64,000 nt of DNA, taken from positions 415,673 to 479,672 of the forward strand of contig NW_004450660.1 in the NCBI RefSeq assembly GCF_000321225.1, read 5' to 3'. Source of the DNA: Odobenus rosmarus divergens (taxonomy: Eukaryota > Chordata > Mammalia > Carnivora > Odobenidae). The first letter of the stretch is position 1, and every line of letters begins with the position of its first letter. This document shows, in pieces, positions 46,595 to 58,629 of the stretch. Position numbers and translations under genes: made by a program. A model generated the notes under the pieces. It was not told where the DNA came from. It was given only the letters and a program-made list of their open reading frames with translations, and ran no database searches.

Positions 46595-47120
46595 AATGTC
46601 ACCCATTTCTGCTCCTCTTAAACGATAAGTAGGAGTTCCCCAGGGAGGAAGGAAGGCACTGGATACAATAAGGACCCGAAGGGAGGGATAGAAGGCAGAG
46701 ACTGGCCCAATGTTCACAGAACAGCAGAGCTTCACTGAAAAAGGAGCAAGGGATTCCAAGTGCAGAGGGAGCTAGAGGTAAAGAAGGACACACAGGGACT
46801 ATAGTCAGGTCACGAGGAATCTCAAAAGGCACTGTGGGAGTTCAAACTTCTTATTTCTGATTATGTTTTAGAAAACCCTTTGTGGTAAGCAATTTGAATG
46901 CTGGATTAGAAGGCGAAGGGGAGCACAGAATGGGGAACAAGGAGAGACTGTTTAAAGGCTGTTGACAAAATCTGTGAGAAATAGCAAGTATCTATCCTAA
47001 GACACTGGTGCGGTAGTGATGAAACAGTTAAGGAGAGAACAGATCTGATATAAAGGCACAGACTTTGCAGTTCATGGCTATCGAACTGGATGCAGAATTA
47101 AGAGGAAGTAGAGGTCAGGA
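46595..47120 (-). mobile_element. L2, antisense internal segment
   Basis: GATAAGTAGGAGTTCCCCAGG continues L2 from the preceding segment, followed by GGATTCCAAGTGCAGAGGGA and AACAGATCTGATATAAAGGC. Boundaries approximate. Confidence 0.7.
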
Positions 47121-48439
47121 CAACGGTTGGCTTCCATCCTCCAATGACGAGAGAGACATCAAAGAGAAGTGTAATCAAGCCAAAATGCCTGACGTCCTGA
47201 TTTGAATAAAATCTTGAAAATCTGTGCAAAGAAGGGAAGTTTGGAAAGAGGGGGAACATCAGCCTTAGGACGTTGGGGAAAACCTCAGCTGATTCTAATT
47301 TTTAATTCCCGCCGCTTCATACTTGCAAGCCACAGAATCGAATACGACATCGCATGCTTCCCGTGAGCTCATTAGCAACGACGGGTCTGATGTATACGAG
47401 AGAAATTGAGACATTTCACCACAGATGGGAATGCCTTGATTGCTTGGTGAGGCTGTGACTGCTATAGTCAGCAACAGGTGTTTTAAAAGACAAGCTGAGA
47501 CGCCAAAATGTTTGGTGAATAACAATTTACACTGATTGCAAAACCCTGATCTTGTTTTCTTCCTATTTGCCTCTTCTACTGAGAAAGTGCAGGTACCATT
47601 TCCCGTTCCACTGATTTGAAACATGCACCTAGGGATTTTTTTTTTCTACTCTGAACATCCTAGCTTCCACCACCATACCTTTTTATTCCCTTCCTGTCTC
47701 GTGGGCCTTGGAACATGTGCGGATCTCCTAACAACAACAGAAAAAAGGATATTTTTCCTAAGAAAAGCTGGTAACTTGGGATGGCCATGTTTAATAGTCT
47801 GGAAGTGTCCAATCGTCCCCTTTGGAAAAAAAAAAAGCTGATAGAAATCTCCATGTTTTACTTGTGGGAAATTAATGATAAATTCAGAGAGTGTGAACAG
47901 ATGGAGTGACAAGTGCCAGCCCATCTTGTATATATGAATGTGTGTATTGAGGGCATTTCAAGCCTTAAAAAAACATGAATAGAGGTTAGAGTCACATGAA
48001 CCGAGTACAGAAGGGGGTAGGCGGATTAAAGAGACATTGTAGGTCTTTCTTGGCTTATAGGGGCAGCTATCAAATTGAGTAATATTCTTCCTTTTCCTTG
48101 CAGAATACACATGGCACGCTATAGCGCCCATGAATGACCATTTCTCTTGGGTTTGTGGGGAAAGGAGAATCCATTTGTAACACATTTTTAATAGTCTTAA
48201 CCAAGATGTGCCTGTCTCATATATAAGGCTCAGTTCGCCTATTTATTTTTAGAAGGACTTGATGGCCATATTAACTTGTTCTGAAAGTATATATTACTCA
48301 TAAAAACTTGGCCAAAAAATTTTAAGCTCTCTTAAAGTCAATCTTCAACTAAGATAATTGATAAGCAGCTCAATATACTTTGTTAATTCTTCCAAAAATG
48401 GCTTATCTTTTTTTTAAAACTTTGGTGCAGTACTGACAA
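47121..48439. other. Unique sequence, nothing recognised
   Basis: No exon or family recognised. T-run at 47636-47646 and A-run at 47826-47836. Confidence 0.4.
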
Positions 48440-48610
48440 ATAAAGCGATCTGGGGGAAGTTACTTAATCTCTCCTTAATTCAATTTCTCATCTATAAATG
48501 GGGGATGATTTTAACATCTGCCTTGCAAAATTTTCAGAAAGAGAGAAAAAATATTTTTAAAGGAAACACAGGACTATGTCTAAAAGGAGCAAACAATAAA
48601 CAGCAGCTAT
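48440..48610 (+). mobile_element. MIR
   Basis: GGGGGAAGTTACTTAATCTC, AATTTCTCATCTATAAATGG and GATGATTTTAACATCTGCC follow sense MIR. Confidence 0.8.
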
Positions 48611-49146
48611 GGGGTTGCTCATGGTGACTGTGATCTCAACAACAATGGAATTAATAGTATTTATACACCTTCCTAGGCCTGGTGATCTTCTGTGGTTTAC
48701 TAGTATCTTGAGGAAGCACATATGTTTTTGGAGGATACCGGGCTAAATAGTCAATGAGCACTTTAAAAAAAAAAGGTATAATGTTATAATGTTCTTGTTC
48801 TTTGCTGCTGACCTTTTATTCAATGACCTCTTTACCTCCCCATTTTCCACTTAGACCCATTAGCAGGATGTGCTGCAATATGCTGCTTGTCATCTGTTTC
48901 AAAGACACAGTGATAGGATGCAGGTACACCAGATGGATAAACCTAGTGTGACTAATTATTGTGTATTTGCCTTTAATTATTATCATTTATTACCAGAGGA
49001 AAGACAATAGAGGTTCTTTGACTTAGAAGAAACTGTTGGCAGCAGGAAAGTTTTTTTGGAGCCTTTTTGAGTGCAACTAATGTTTTCATTGTTGGTGAAA
49101 AGAAAGGAAAAAGGAACGAAAAGGAAAAGCATACACATGCAATACA
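48611..49146. other. Unique sequence, nothing recognised
   Basis: No family recognised. Confidence 0.4.
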
Positions 49147-49168
49147 TAGATGGATAGATAGATAGATA
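49147..49168. repeat. (GATA)n microsatellite
   Basis: TAGATGGATAGATAGATAGA with imperfect continuation to about 49190. Confidence 0.9.
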
Positions 49169-49710
49169 CAGATATACAAAGTAGATAGATGAAATTTAAT
49201 TTGCTTTAACAATTAATTCAAACGGTTTCAATAAATATCTAACTTTAATTTTTTAAAACTTTTCCAGAGTATTTTGAATATTGACCCTAGGGCACTTTTT
49301 CTGTTTTTCACACAAATAACTAGGTTGACAAGTATGTGAGGATGACAGATTTAGGAGAGGAATTTGAACCTAGAATATCATCTCCAGATTTAAAAAAAAA
49401 ATAGGTACTTGCATAAGAGTCATCAATTCTATTCTGATTCTTCTTTCATTATGAAGTAGTAATTTAAAATTTTTTTTTTACTCATTACTAGGCTCCAATC
49501 ATGATAGAGATAATTTTAAAAGCATGAGAGGTTTTGCCCTCAAGTTAGCTGAGTAACTTTATGGGAAATGTCTAGGGGAAAAGTTTGTACTCGAATTTCT
49601 TATTTAGACAAGCAGATGCATTACAAAAGTGTTGAAGATCAGCGTAAGTGGTTTGACATATTGACATGCCAAAACCCCACGAAATCTGTGACACCTCTGC
49701 TATGGAATAA

Positions 49711-49743
49711 TGAATTAGAAAAACATGAATTAGAAAAACATGA
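49711..49743. repeat. 15-bp tandem duplication
   Basis: TGAATTAGAAAAACA at 49711-49725 repeats perfectly at 49726-49740. Confidence 0.97.
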
Positions 49744-51044
49744 GAAGAAAATGCTCTGTAATACCAGGGAACTTGACTTTTGTGAAGAGTTTCTTTTTTC
49801 TTAATTTCATAAAAAAGGTCTGTCTTAGAGAAGCATCTGTATAGTAGAGTTTTATCTTGCAAAGTAAGGACAGAAATAGTAACAGTCAAGTCTTCTCTCA
49901 TAATAAATTACAGTCAGGATTAATCCTTCAAAAGACCTTTGAGTCTGTATGTTTCCCCTTCTCTAGATTCCAGGATCATATGGCTATAAGTATGAAAATA
50001 GCAATTTGGAGGTTTGCAAGAGGAAAGTATTTTTTGCAATAGGAGGTATTGCAAATGGTTTGCAATAGCAGAAGAAAAGTTGATGGCGAGGCTGAAGTAA
50101 CTGCTTTTGAAATGAAATCATAGGAGTGGAAGCAGGAGTTGAGATGAAATGTAGCCCAGCCATGGAATAACACAATCTCTCTGCTGAGTAGGAGGGACAT
50201 GAGCCCAATCCTAAGGAGGCCAGTGGGTGTGTGCCCCTGGAGGCACTGGTGCATTTTTTCCTAGGTATGTGTGGCCAACATTTATTGTTCTGGGGGCTTC
50301 CCAATATCATTGTCCACTTCTTAAGAACTCTTATTTCCTCCTCTTCCTCTATGGAAAGTCTTCTCTTAGTCAAAGGGCGTAATTAGAATAACTGGAAGCT
50401 CTCACCATAGATTATGAATCTTGAATAGAGGAAGAACGACTGAAAATAGTTGGGTTTCACTGCATTCTGGCTCTGATCATATTGTTCAAACTTCACAACT
50501 GATTGGGGTTCATGCTTCCTGGCTTCTGAGATTGCCTGGGTCATGATATCGTGTGCATAATTTTATATTAGCAGTCACATCTGAGGTCGGCTTGCCCTGT
50601 TAACCTTCCTTCAAATCCCTGATAGCCTTTCAGTAAACTCCTTTCCCTTAGGTTAGTTAGAATCAACTTCTCTTCCTTGCAGTGAAAACAATCTTTACTG
50701 TTAGCACTGTACAATGGTGCATAGATTTGGGGAAAAAAAAAGTTGTCTATTATACTTTTCCCCATATGAGTCATCCAAATTATACTGTCCCTCTGGGACC
50801 CAACAAATTGGAGTCTACAGAGACTTTCCAGTTAATTTGGACATCAGATGTGGCTACTATTATAAGATGCATATATAACTCTACACGTGTCATGATACAA
50901 CTGTGCTTAAAATATTTTTTATATTCTAATACTATTATATGAAACTTTAATATAATTGATTCTAAACCAACTTTAGAATATAAAATTAAAAGAAAAGACA
51001 TAAATAATCAGTGACTATAGCAGAAGTATCTACAGTTCTGTTTA
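49744..51044. other. Unique sequence, nothing recognised
   Basis: A 129-codon minus frame at 49984-50373 has no recognisable domain. No repeat family assigned. Confidence 0.4.
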
Positions 51045-51387
51045 TTTCTCCAGGATTATAGTTTCCCATCTGCTTATATTAAGATGTGCCCATTGACTTG
51101 CTTTGACCAATGACATGTGGGGGAAGAGATGTGTGTCATTTTTATGTGAAAGCATCTAATTGCTAGTGTTCAGGTCTCCAACATTTTCTTACCTTGCCAT
51201 AACAATGGTAGACTCCCAATGACGGAGCCTCCATCAGCCCGTCTCTGAGGTAGGATATTGTAGAGAAGAGCCCTTCACTAATCTAAAACATATGTTATAT
51301 GAATGAGCAATAAATCATAGATTTAAGCCACTATACTGTATTGTTCTTATTGGAGCAAAACTTAGCCTACCCTGACTAATATGGTAT
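51045..51387 (+). mobile_element. Ancient LTR-like repeat (family not assigned)
   Basis: Contains GACTTGCTTTGACCAATGAC, GAGCCTCCATCAGCC, GATTTAAGCCACTATACTG and ends AAACTTAGCCTACCCTGACTAATA. This order is a familiar dispersed mammalian repeat, probably LTR-derived, related to the one at 2555-2935. Confidence 0.6.
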
Positions 51388-51400
51388 GCCATGATTGAAT

Positions 51401-51515
51401 GAGTGCCAGACTGGTAGTTAGGAGAACTGAGTTCATTTCCTATTCTTCAACCAATTAACTAAGTGGCCTTGGGCAAAGTCATCTGAGTCCACTTGAATCA
51501 TTTACCTACTCTCAA
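51401..51515 (+). mobile_element. MIR-family fragment
   Basis: GACTGGTAGTTAGGAGAACTGAG and AACTAAGTGGCCTTGGGCAAAG follow the sense MIR core. Confidence 0.75.
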
Positions 51516-52764
51516 AACTTATTGGTGGTAGGGTAGGGGAGATAACAGATCACATTGCATGAGTAAAAGACTTAGAGTGGTTCTCAGTGCTTGAAGGCTC
51601 TGTGGAGGAGCTTCCTGGACTGGTGGGCAGACTGAGTGCTTCCTGGACAAGCCCAGAGCCTGGCTGCCATCCTAGAAGCTCCACTTCTGATGTGAGGTTA
51701 TACGCAATGTTGAATGTTTTATTTATATAACTGTTTTCTTTGTTAACATATTTGAAAACCCCTGGACTTGATCATCTCTATATTTCTGTCTGATTCTCTA
51801 ATTCTCCTTCTACTTGGTCCTTTTAAAAATATACAGCTATGTCACTTTACTCATCTATCAAAACCTTTCAGGAAGACTTCTATCAAAATGGCTCCTTTCT
51901 TCCAATGGCAGGGCTTGTTGACTAAACCTGTGCCGGGCATTCACAGAGAATATTCATTCTTGACCCACTCAATAACCTCCTGAATGGTCATTTACTTCAA
52001 CTAATAATGAAGAAAGTGAAGCTCAGTACAGTAAAATTTCTTCCTCTTAGAAGATGCTGAACTAAGAATTTAAGACAGCTCTTGATGCCCCCCAAACTTT
52101 TCCTCCCTCAATTATTCCATACCTTTATAGCACATCTTATGAATCTGATTCCTTTTCCAAATAATAGAAAGTTTCTACAAAATGTAAATAAACCTTGCGC
52201 TGGAGTTAATTTTCCTTTTGTGTAAAAACACAGACAATCCCCACTATTCTCCTTTACAAAGAGAGATTTTCTTTGAGCAATGATTTGATGGAGTTACACG
52301 CTTTTCCACATGTCCTCTATACTATGAATGAAAGTACAGAAATACTGGTTCTTGATTATATTTTTTCAAGTAACAATTGCTTGTGCCTGAGATAGAGCTG
52401 TGATTAAAGGAATACATTAGCATACAGACTCATTTGAAAAGCTGAGACTCAACTCAGCTGTTGTATCTGATGCTCACTTTCCTATGATTAGATAAGTGTC
52501 TGCCCCCTGGGAAAGGATGATTTTTTAAAACTTTCCTAATAGTCTGTTAATAACACTCGTGAGAAGGAAGCAGTGAATTCGATGTCATTCTTCAACTCAA
52601 ATCTACTTACAGAAGGGAAAATAGAAGTGGGGGGGGGATTCATTGAATGACAGTGGCATAGCAAAAGTTACTGTGAACAGGAGGTGCTGGGCTACCAGAA
52701 CATGACCTTTCACATTGGCTGGAGAAATGGAAGACAGTATACTACTGAAATCCCAGTCCTTTCA
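51516..52764. other. Unique sequence, nothing certain
   Basis: A weak antisense MIR trace at 52000-52090. No exon recognised. Confidence 0.4.
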
Positions 52765-52850
52765 GAGCACTCAGTCATTCATGAAGTGGATATTGATTGA
52801 GGACCTAGTATGAGCCAAGCCCTATTTTGGACCAGACCAAATACTTTTTG
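52765..52850 (-). mobile_element. L2 antisense 3' fragment
   Basis: AGTCATTCATGAAGTGGATATTG and GAGGACCTAGTATGAGCCAAG follow the antisense L2 end. Confidence 0.7.
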
Positions 52851-52898
52851 TCCCATTTCTCTATGGAGGCTTCAGTAGATCTAAATGGCTTTGGATGA

Positions 52899-53091
52899 TC
52901 ATGATGTGTCACTGTAGGTTCATTAACTGTAGCAGATAAACCACTCTGGTGAAGGTGTAGGTAATGGGGGAGGCTATGCTTGTGTGAGGGCAGGAGTATA
53001 TGGAAAATCTCTAAGGCTTCCTCTCAATTTTGCTGTGAACCTAAAACTGCTCTAAAAAAGTGAAATCTTAAAATTAAAAAAAAAAAGAAAG
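52899..53091 (+). mobile_element. L1MB-type 3' end
   Basis: TAGCAGATAAACCACTCTGG, AATGGGGGAGGCTATGCTTG, CTCAATTTTGCTGTGAACC and TAAAACTGCTCTAAAAAAGTG are the 3' UTR of the L1MA/L1MB group, ending in an A-tail at 53071-53087. Confidence 0.9.
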
Positions 53092-53146
53092 AATATGGAA
53101 TTCAAAAGCCATCAATATTTCCAACAGCTGCTCCCACCAAATTAAT

Positions 53147-53183
53147 CTCTTTCTTTCTTTCTTTTCTTTCTTTCTTTCTTTCT

Positions 53184-53223
<40 letters not shown>

Positions 53224-53224
53224 T
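53147..53224. repeat. (CTTT)n microsatellite at SINE tail
   Basis: About 78 bp of CTTT units with two interruptions, directly adjoining the tail of the reverse-strand SINE. On the SINE strand it is an expanded GAAA tail. Confidence 0.95.
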
Positions 53225-53418
53225 TTTTTTAAAGATTTTATTTATTTATTTGAGAGAGAGAGAATGAGAGATAGAGAGCACAAGAGGGAAGAGGGACAGA
53301 GGGAGAAGCAGACTCCCTGCTGAGCAGAGAGCCCGATGCGGGACTCGATCCCGGGACTCCAGGATCATGACCTGAGCCGAAGGCAGTCGCTTAACCAACT
53401 GAGCCACCCAGGCACCCT
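53225..53418 (-). mobile_element. Can-SINE (younger class)
   Basis: Tail side TTAAAGATTTTATTTATTTA, head GAGCCACCCAGGCACCC; very close to the inferred young consensus. The TSD could not be read, probably because the tail expansion separates it. Confidence 0.94.
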
Positions 53419-53437
53419 GTCTGCCTGCTTTCTGATT

Positions 53438-53590
53438 TATTATTTCATTCAATAAACATTTATTGAGCACCTGCTATGCATTAGCATCAGCATCAGAGGT
53501 TCAGAAGTGTAACCCCAACTAGATATAGTCCTGGCATCACTGGCCAGATATTTCAGTAGGACAGTCAATAATAAACAAGTAAAATTAGAA
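53438..53590 (-). mobile_element. L2 antisense 3' end
   Basis: TTTCATTCAATAAACATTTATTGAGCACC... order with CTGCTATGCATTAGC and AATAATAAACAAGTAAAA. Confidence 0.88.
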
Positions 53591-53837
53591 AGTATTTGAA
53601 TTTTTTTTGTCAATGCTATATCACTGTAAATTTCAGAGGCCTGGTACTTTATGTTATATATGGTCAATGTCCAAAGAAGGAATGAGACTTGAAAAAATAA
53701 CAATAATAAATAGTAAATAAATAATTTAAAAAGGAACACAGTAAAAATAATAAATCCACAAAAAAGAAGGAATGGACCTTGACATAATTCCTCACCAGAT
53801 CAGAGTATTCACATACAGATTGATTAATAAAGGCGCT

Positions 53838-54115
53838 CAGTTATTCACCAAAGATTTACTGAATTTCTACTATGTGATAAGCACTATTGAGAATTGTACC
53901 CATAATGGTGAGTAAGGCTCTGCCTCTGCCCATGAGGTTACTCACATTCTGGTGGAAGATAAAAATGTACAAAAAACAAAAGAATCACAAAATCGTATCA
54001 GAAAGGTTCTAGAAATGTCCTGGGCACAAAGTGTTTTCAATGCACAGAGGGAAAGAATCTAACCATTCAGGTGAAGCTGGGAAAGACTCACACAGTGGCA
54101 GTGACTTTGTAGTTG
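53838..54115 (-). mobile_element. L2, antisense
   Basis: GTTATTCACCAAAGATTTACTG, ACTATGTGATAAGCACTATTG, TAATGGTGAGTAAGGCTCTGCC and TTACTCACATTCTGGTGG follow antisense L2. Confidence 0.88.
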
Positions 54116-55514
54116 GCTTTGATACATATTGAAACCCAAAGTACTAATTAGGTCATTTTATTCCTGAGATAGGCAAAAGGACCAGCCAAGAAAGAAGAAG
54201 AAAAATCAACTAGCTTCTTTCCAAGCTCCCCAATACTGGATGACTAGGACTGAGGCTCTCTGCAACAGTGGGAATGAACATCTGAGCCCACATTTTCTTC
54301 TCAATGGAAACACATTCTTTCCTGTTGACCACATGTGGATCAAGCATGATATTTGATGATCCTAAAAGTTCACAGATATCCTGACAATTGAACAAAGACA
54401 AAAGTTGATGTCAGTCTCAGGTACTGTTTAGTCCTGAAACAAACAGTGACCCCATGAGTTTCTGAAACAAGGAGCCTGGGATGTCAAAATGCAGAGACAA
54501 AACTGACCTATGATACTCCATGTCTAACAGGTGGTAGGACCAGAAAGATCATGCTAAATGTCCACTCTCATGCTGCTCCAAGTCATACTAATGGTGGGCA
54601 GTTCATCATTTTCCCCCACCTAACCATATCTTTCTTTAATGTTAAACATTAGGGTTCTCTATCATTCCCAAAATAAACTCAAGCTCTGAGTTCTTTCTAG
54701 AAAAGTGCCTATCATAGAGATTCTGCTATCATTTGGGATCAAAGATAACCATGATCCTATACCCATCACACCCTATCCCTTCTTCCCCTACATAACCTAT
54801 GAGGCTTCTTTATCATATACTCTCCAGAGTAGTTATTTCTAGTTAGAGGAACATACTCTTCAGGGAGACCCAAGGAAGCTACTTGAGGAAATGTACTTCT
54901 CAGAAACGCTGCCTTTCTTGCTCAGGGGAGATAATATAACTCTGAGGAAATGCTTTATAAGTCTTGGCATCCATAAAACTGTATCTTCTTTGGACAATTG
55001 AAGCTGGTGGGCAAGCACTGTAAACTTTCCCCATAGACTGCCCTTAGATCTAGCACCAGATGGCATGGCTTTGTGCCCTTTAAAATTCCTAAATCCCTCC
55101 TCTGTGATTCCTGTCAAAGAGAAAGCCTTTAGGTTCAGAATTAAAGCCCAGAATCACAATCAGCTTATTTACGAGATAGCTAAAATGCATGAAATCTGGG
55201 TCTCTAACATTCAGACTCCATCAATTTTTACATTTTAGTTGTGCTTTCTATAGCAAGGATAAAAATCTCATCATAGACCTCTGGACATCAGAGATCAGAT
55301 GCCAGTTGGCTCCAAGTATGTCTATATAATGGAGAATCTTTTTCTCTGTGAAGGAAAAACATTTTAACATAAGAATAGTGCTGTCTTCCTCTGCCCTGAC
55401 ACCATGGTGGGTGTGGGGGTTGTTGCTGACATTTTATTGTGTGCATTGATTAGTCCTTAAATTCTTTGAAATGCTTTAGTGGATGTGTTTTCTTTTCAAA
55501 TGAGGCTGAGCTAC
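54116..55514. other. Unique sequence, nothing recognised
   Basis: No gene or confident repeat recognised; may hold old LTR debris around 54860-55120 but no family can be named. Confidence 0.4.
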
Positions 55515-55735
55515 TGACGACAAGTCCAGGCTCTGCAATCAGACTTTACTTCAAAGTTCGTATCTGCTATTTTCAAGCCTTGTCACTCATGGCAAGCTAT
55601 TTTACCTCACAATCCCCTAAGTTCATCTGTTAAATGGGCATGATCATAATATCTGTTTCTGGAGAAATGTCAAGAGGAAGACAGAAATGAAACAAAAGCA
55701 CAAGGCGCAGTCTTCAGCCTACGGTAAGGGTTCGT
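55515..55735 (+). mobile_element. MIR, near full length
   Basis: CAGGCTCTGCAATCAGACTTT, CTTGTCACTCATGGCAAGC, AAGTTCATCTGTTAAATGGGC and ATAATATCTGTTTCTGG follow sense MIR. Confidence 0.82.
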
Positions 55736-55952
55736 ACATGTCCACTCGTGTTTTTTATCTTCACATAGCTCCATGAAGGGGCTGGAGTGGGAAGACGACT
55801 ACATCCTCCAGCAGAGAACAGGGAAGGTTGGAGAGACAACAGAGTCACTGTGTCGGTGCCAAGGACAGAACTAAGATCCAGGTGTCCCGCTTTTAAGCTG
55901 GTGCAAGTGCGTTTTCTGTAACTGTTGCTATTTGTCTCTAGGAAAACCATTT

Positions 55953-56141
55953 TTTTTAAAGATTTTATTTATTTATTTGAGAGAGAGAATGAGAGACAGA
56001 GAGTACGAGAGGGAAGAGGGTCAGAGGGAGAAGCAGACCCCCCACTGAGCAGGGAGCCTGATGCGGGACTCGATCCCGGGATTCTGGGATCATGACCTGA
56101 GCCGAAGGCAGTCGCTTAACCAACTGAGCCACCCAGGTGCC
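55953..56141 (-). mobile_element. Can-SINE (younger class)
   Basis: Tail TTTAAAGATTTTATTTATTT, head GAGCCACCCAGGTGCC. Perfect 17-bp TSD, CTCTAGGAAAACCATTT, at 55936-55952 and 56142-56158. The right TSD copy also borders the next SINE. Confidence 0.95.
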
Positions 56142-56158
56142 CTCTAGGAAAACCATTT

Positions 56159-56354
56159 ATTTATTTATTTATTAAAAAGATTTTGTTTATTTCAGAGAGA
56201 GAGAGAGAACACAAGTAGGGGGGCGGGGCAGAGGCAGAGGGAGAAGCAGGCTCCCCCCTGAGCAGGGAGCCCATGCAGGGCTCGATCCCAGGACCCTGAG
56301 ATCATGACCTGAACTGAAGGCAGATGCTTAACCAACTGAGCCACCCACGTGCCC
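56159..56354 (-). mobile_element. Can-SINE (younger class, sharing the target site)
   Basis: Reverse-strand element ending GAGCCACCCACGTGCCC. Its left flank is CTCTAGGAAAACCATTT (56142-56158) and its right flank CTCCAGAAAAACTGTTT (56355-56371), 13 of 17 matching. It is the older of the two adjacent insertions. Confidence 0.93.
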
Positions 56355-56371
56355 CTCCAGAAAAACTGTTT

Positions 56372-56560
56372 AAATAAACTGTTATTTATAATACAGTCTT
56401 CCAAGTAGAATACATATAATATGTTATTGTGTACATAATATATAATAAGCATATATAAACCTATTTATATTATTACATAATATATTTTGTTATATATTAT
56501 ATACTATTGTATATCTAATATATAAAAATATATATATAGCATAAAGTTTTTTTGGGGGGA
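56372..56560. repeat. AT-rich low-complexity tract
   Basis: Nearly uninterrupted TATA/ATTA words from 56387 to 56540, with multiple short palindromes. Confidence 0.8.
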
Positions 56561-56829
56561 CTTGAATAAAATGTATCAGAAAATTTAAGGGGTGGAGTAC
56601 ATAAAATTCCAGTTTTTGACCATTTGAATTTCAATGTGTATATATTATACATACTCATGTACAATCAACTTCTTTATAAAACAATATCATGGCTAAAAAT
56701 AATGCACACATTCAGGAGTGTTAGGAAAATGAAATAAGTTACTTCATGACTTATTGGGAGCTTTATATTCACTGTATCCTCTTAAAAGCTTTTAAAATGC
56801 AATTTGACAAAAGCATTCAAATTCTACTG

Positions 56830-56945
56830 TGGCTTGGAGGTATATATTAATTCATATATATGAATGTTTGTATGTGAGTATATGAGTGTATGTTTATTGT
56901 GTATACACATATGCTTATATGTACGTATATATTACACACACACTC
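56830..56945. repeat. Imperfect TA/TG/CA tract
   Basis: ATATATTAATTCATATATAT followed by TGTATGTGAG-type and ACACATATGC-type units. Confidence 0.7.
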
Positions 56946-57689
56946 TTTTCTCCTTTCCTTATCTTCCATATTTTTCCCTTGAATTTTCAACACTGGTTAT
57001 TGACTCTAAATGAAAAAGAATTTCTCACTTGTTCCTTTAATCAAAATAAGCTTATGTTTCTTTCTTGATCCAATTTAGATGAAATTTCCTTTGTCTAAGT
57101 GGGACTGTCATTTTGCACCATAATATCCAGACTTTATGAAATTAGCATATAGAATTGAACAAATATACCAACATTGGCTTCACATTGCCAATAAGAAGGA
57201 AAAAAACAAACAAACCATGATTAATTTTTTTAAAACTAAGAGAGAAAGATGTGTATTGTTTGCTTGTTTACTTTTATCAAGGCCTTTCCTTTGAGGATGG
57301 CTGGAATCTCTATGAACATTTTCATCTCAATGACAAGACCGTTTGGAGTCTGAATAGAAGCTTCCTAAAAATATTATTTCTGGAAAACTGACACTAATTG
57401 AAAGTCAACACTAATAATGTAAGGCCATCGGCAGCAGAGCAGAATGATAGGAGTGAGCAGAGTTTATAAAATGAACCAAAGCATCTGGAACATTCCTCTC
57501 TGTGTGAGACCTGTACTCTCAATCAGAGACTCAGCACTGGATCCCGAGGAGAGTCTGAGATAATCAGTGCCCCAGCCAGTCCTTTCACCCTTACTGTTCA
57601 CCATCTTGCTAATGAATTACCTTCCTTTTTATTAATTCAAGATTAGGCTTGTCTTCTTTATCATGACATTATAGATTTAAAGAAAAAAA
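56946..57689. other. Unique sequence, nothing recognised
   Basis: No family or exon recognised. Confidence 0.4.
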
Positions 57690-57815
57690 TTAATTCAACA
57701 AACCTTTATTGAACGTTGCGCCAGGTACAGAAGTACGGCACTGACTCAAGCATGATTTGGGGTCATGCAGGGCCCACTGTGTCCTATGAATATGAAGTGA
57801 ATATAAATAACTTTA
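57690..57815 (-). mobile_element. L2 antisense 3' end
   Basis: AATTCAACAAACCTTTATTG and AACGTTGCGCCAGGTACAG are the antisense L2 end. Confidence 0.8.
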
Positions 57816-57835
57816 ATTTGATGTGGTGTGATCCA

Positions 57836-58004
57836 TTTATTTTCTTTTAGACAGTGAGCAGGGGAGGGGCAGAGAGAGAATCTTAAGCAGTCTCCACGCC
57901 CAGAGGGGAGCCCAACTTGGGGCTCATTCTCAGGACCCTGAGATCATGACCTGAGCTGAAATCAAGAGTCTGACGCTTAACTAACTGAGCTACCCAGGTG
58001 CCCC
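57836..58004 (-). mobile_element. Can-SINE (older class)
   Basis: AGAGAGAATCTTAAGCAGTC, AAATCAAGAGTCTGACGC and GAGCTACCCAGGTGCCCC. Perfect 17-bp TSD, TGATGTGGTGTGATCCA, at 57819-57835 and 58005-58021. Confidence 0.95.
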
Positions 58005-58109
58005 TGATGTGGTGTGATCCAAATACTACAATGGCAGGATGGAAGGAAGAGGGTAGCATAGGTGACTACAGTTTCCATGGGAATGAGAGTCACATCCTTC
58101 TGCTAACTA

Positions 58110-58175
58110 CAATGGTCAGTAGCCCGTACTATGCCTGGATCATAATAGATGCTCAATACATATTGTGGGAGAGAG
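58110..58175 (+). mobile_element. L2/MIR 3' tail fragment
   Basis: TATGCCTGGATCATAATAGATGCTC and AATACATATTG match the shared L2/MIR terminal region. Confidence 0.6.
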
Positions 58176-58540
58176 GGAATGAGGATAGGAGGCAGGGGAC
58201 CATAACTCAAAAGTTCATGTCATCTTGAAGGTTCTTTACAGATAACTTGGATTTCTCCTAGTACATGAGGAGCAGATGGGAAGGGTCATTCCAAACAGAG
58301 CAACCCTGTCCCAAGAAATAAAAAGTATACAGATCATAGCAATTGTTAATGAAGGAATTCACTACGACCAGAGGGTGGAGTTGGTGATTGATGTCCTTAA
58401 GAGCAATGCTAATGATTCTAGGACATTAACTCATAGGAAATAGGAATAGCAACCTAGTATTGAGCTTGAAGTCTGGATACCCAGGGAGAAGGCCATTCTA
58501 ATCAACTCTCTCATCTGCCAGAGCTGTTTCTTTTGCTTGT
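58176..58540. other. Unique sequence, nothing recognised
   Basis: No family recognised. Confidence 0.4.
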
Positions 58541-58550
58541 TGGGCTAAGT

Positions 58551-58577
58551 TCTTCTTCTTCTTCTTCTTCTTCTTCT
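58551..58577. repeat. (TTC)n microsatellite at SINE tail
   Basis: Nine TTC units, on the SINE strand an expanded GAA tail of the outer element. Confidence 0.93.
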
Positions 58578-58629
58578 TTTTTTTTTTTTAGAGAGAGAAT
58601 GAATGCATGCTTATGTGCCAGAGAGAGCA

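Noticed and set aside
49984..50373. 129-codon minus-strand frame starting MTKRRLSIEEEEEI
   Set aside because: The acidic run comes from a CCTCCTCTTCCTC tract. No family resemblance.
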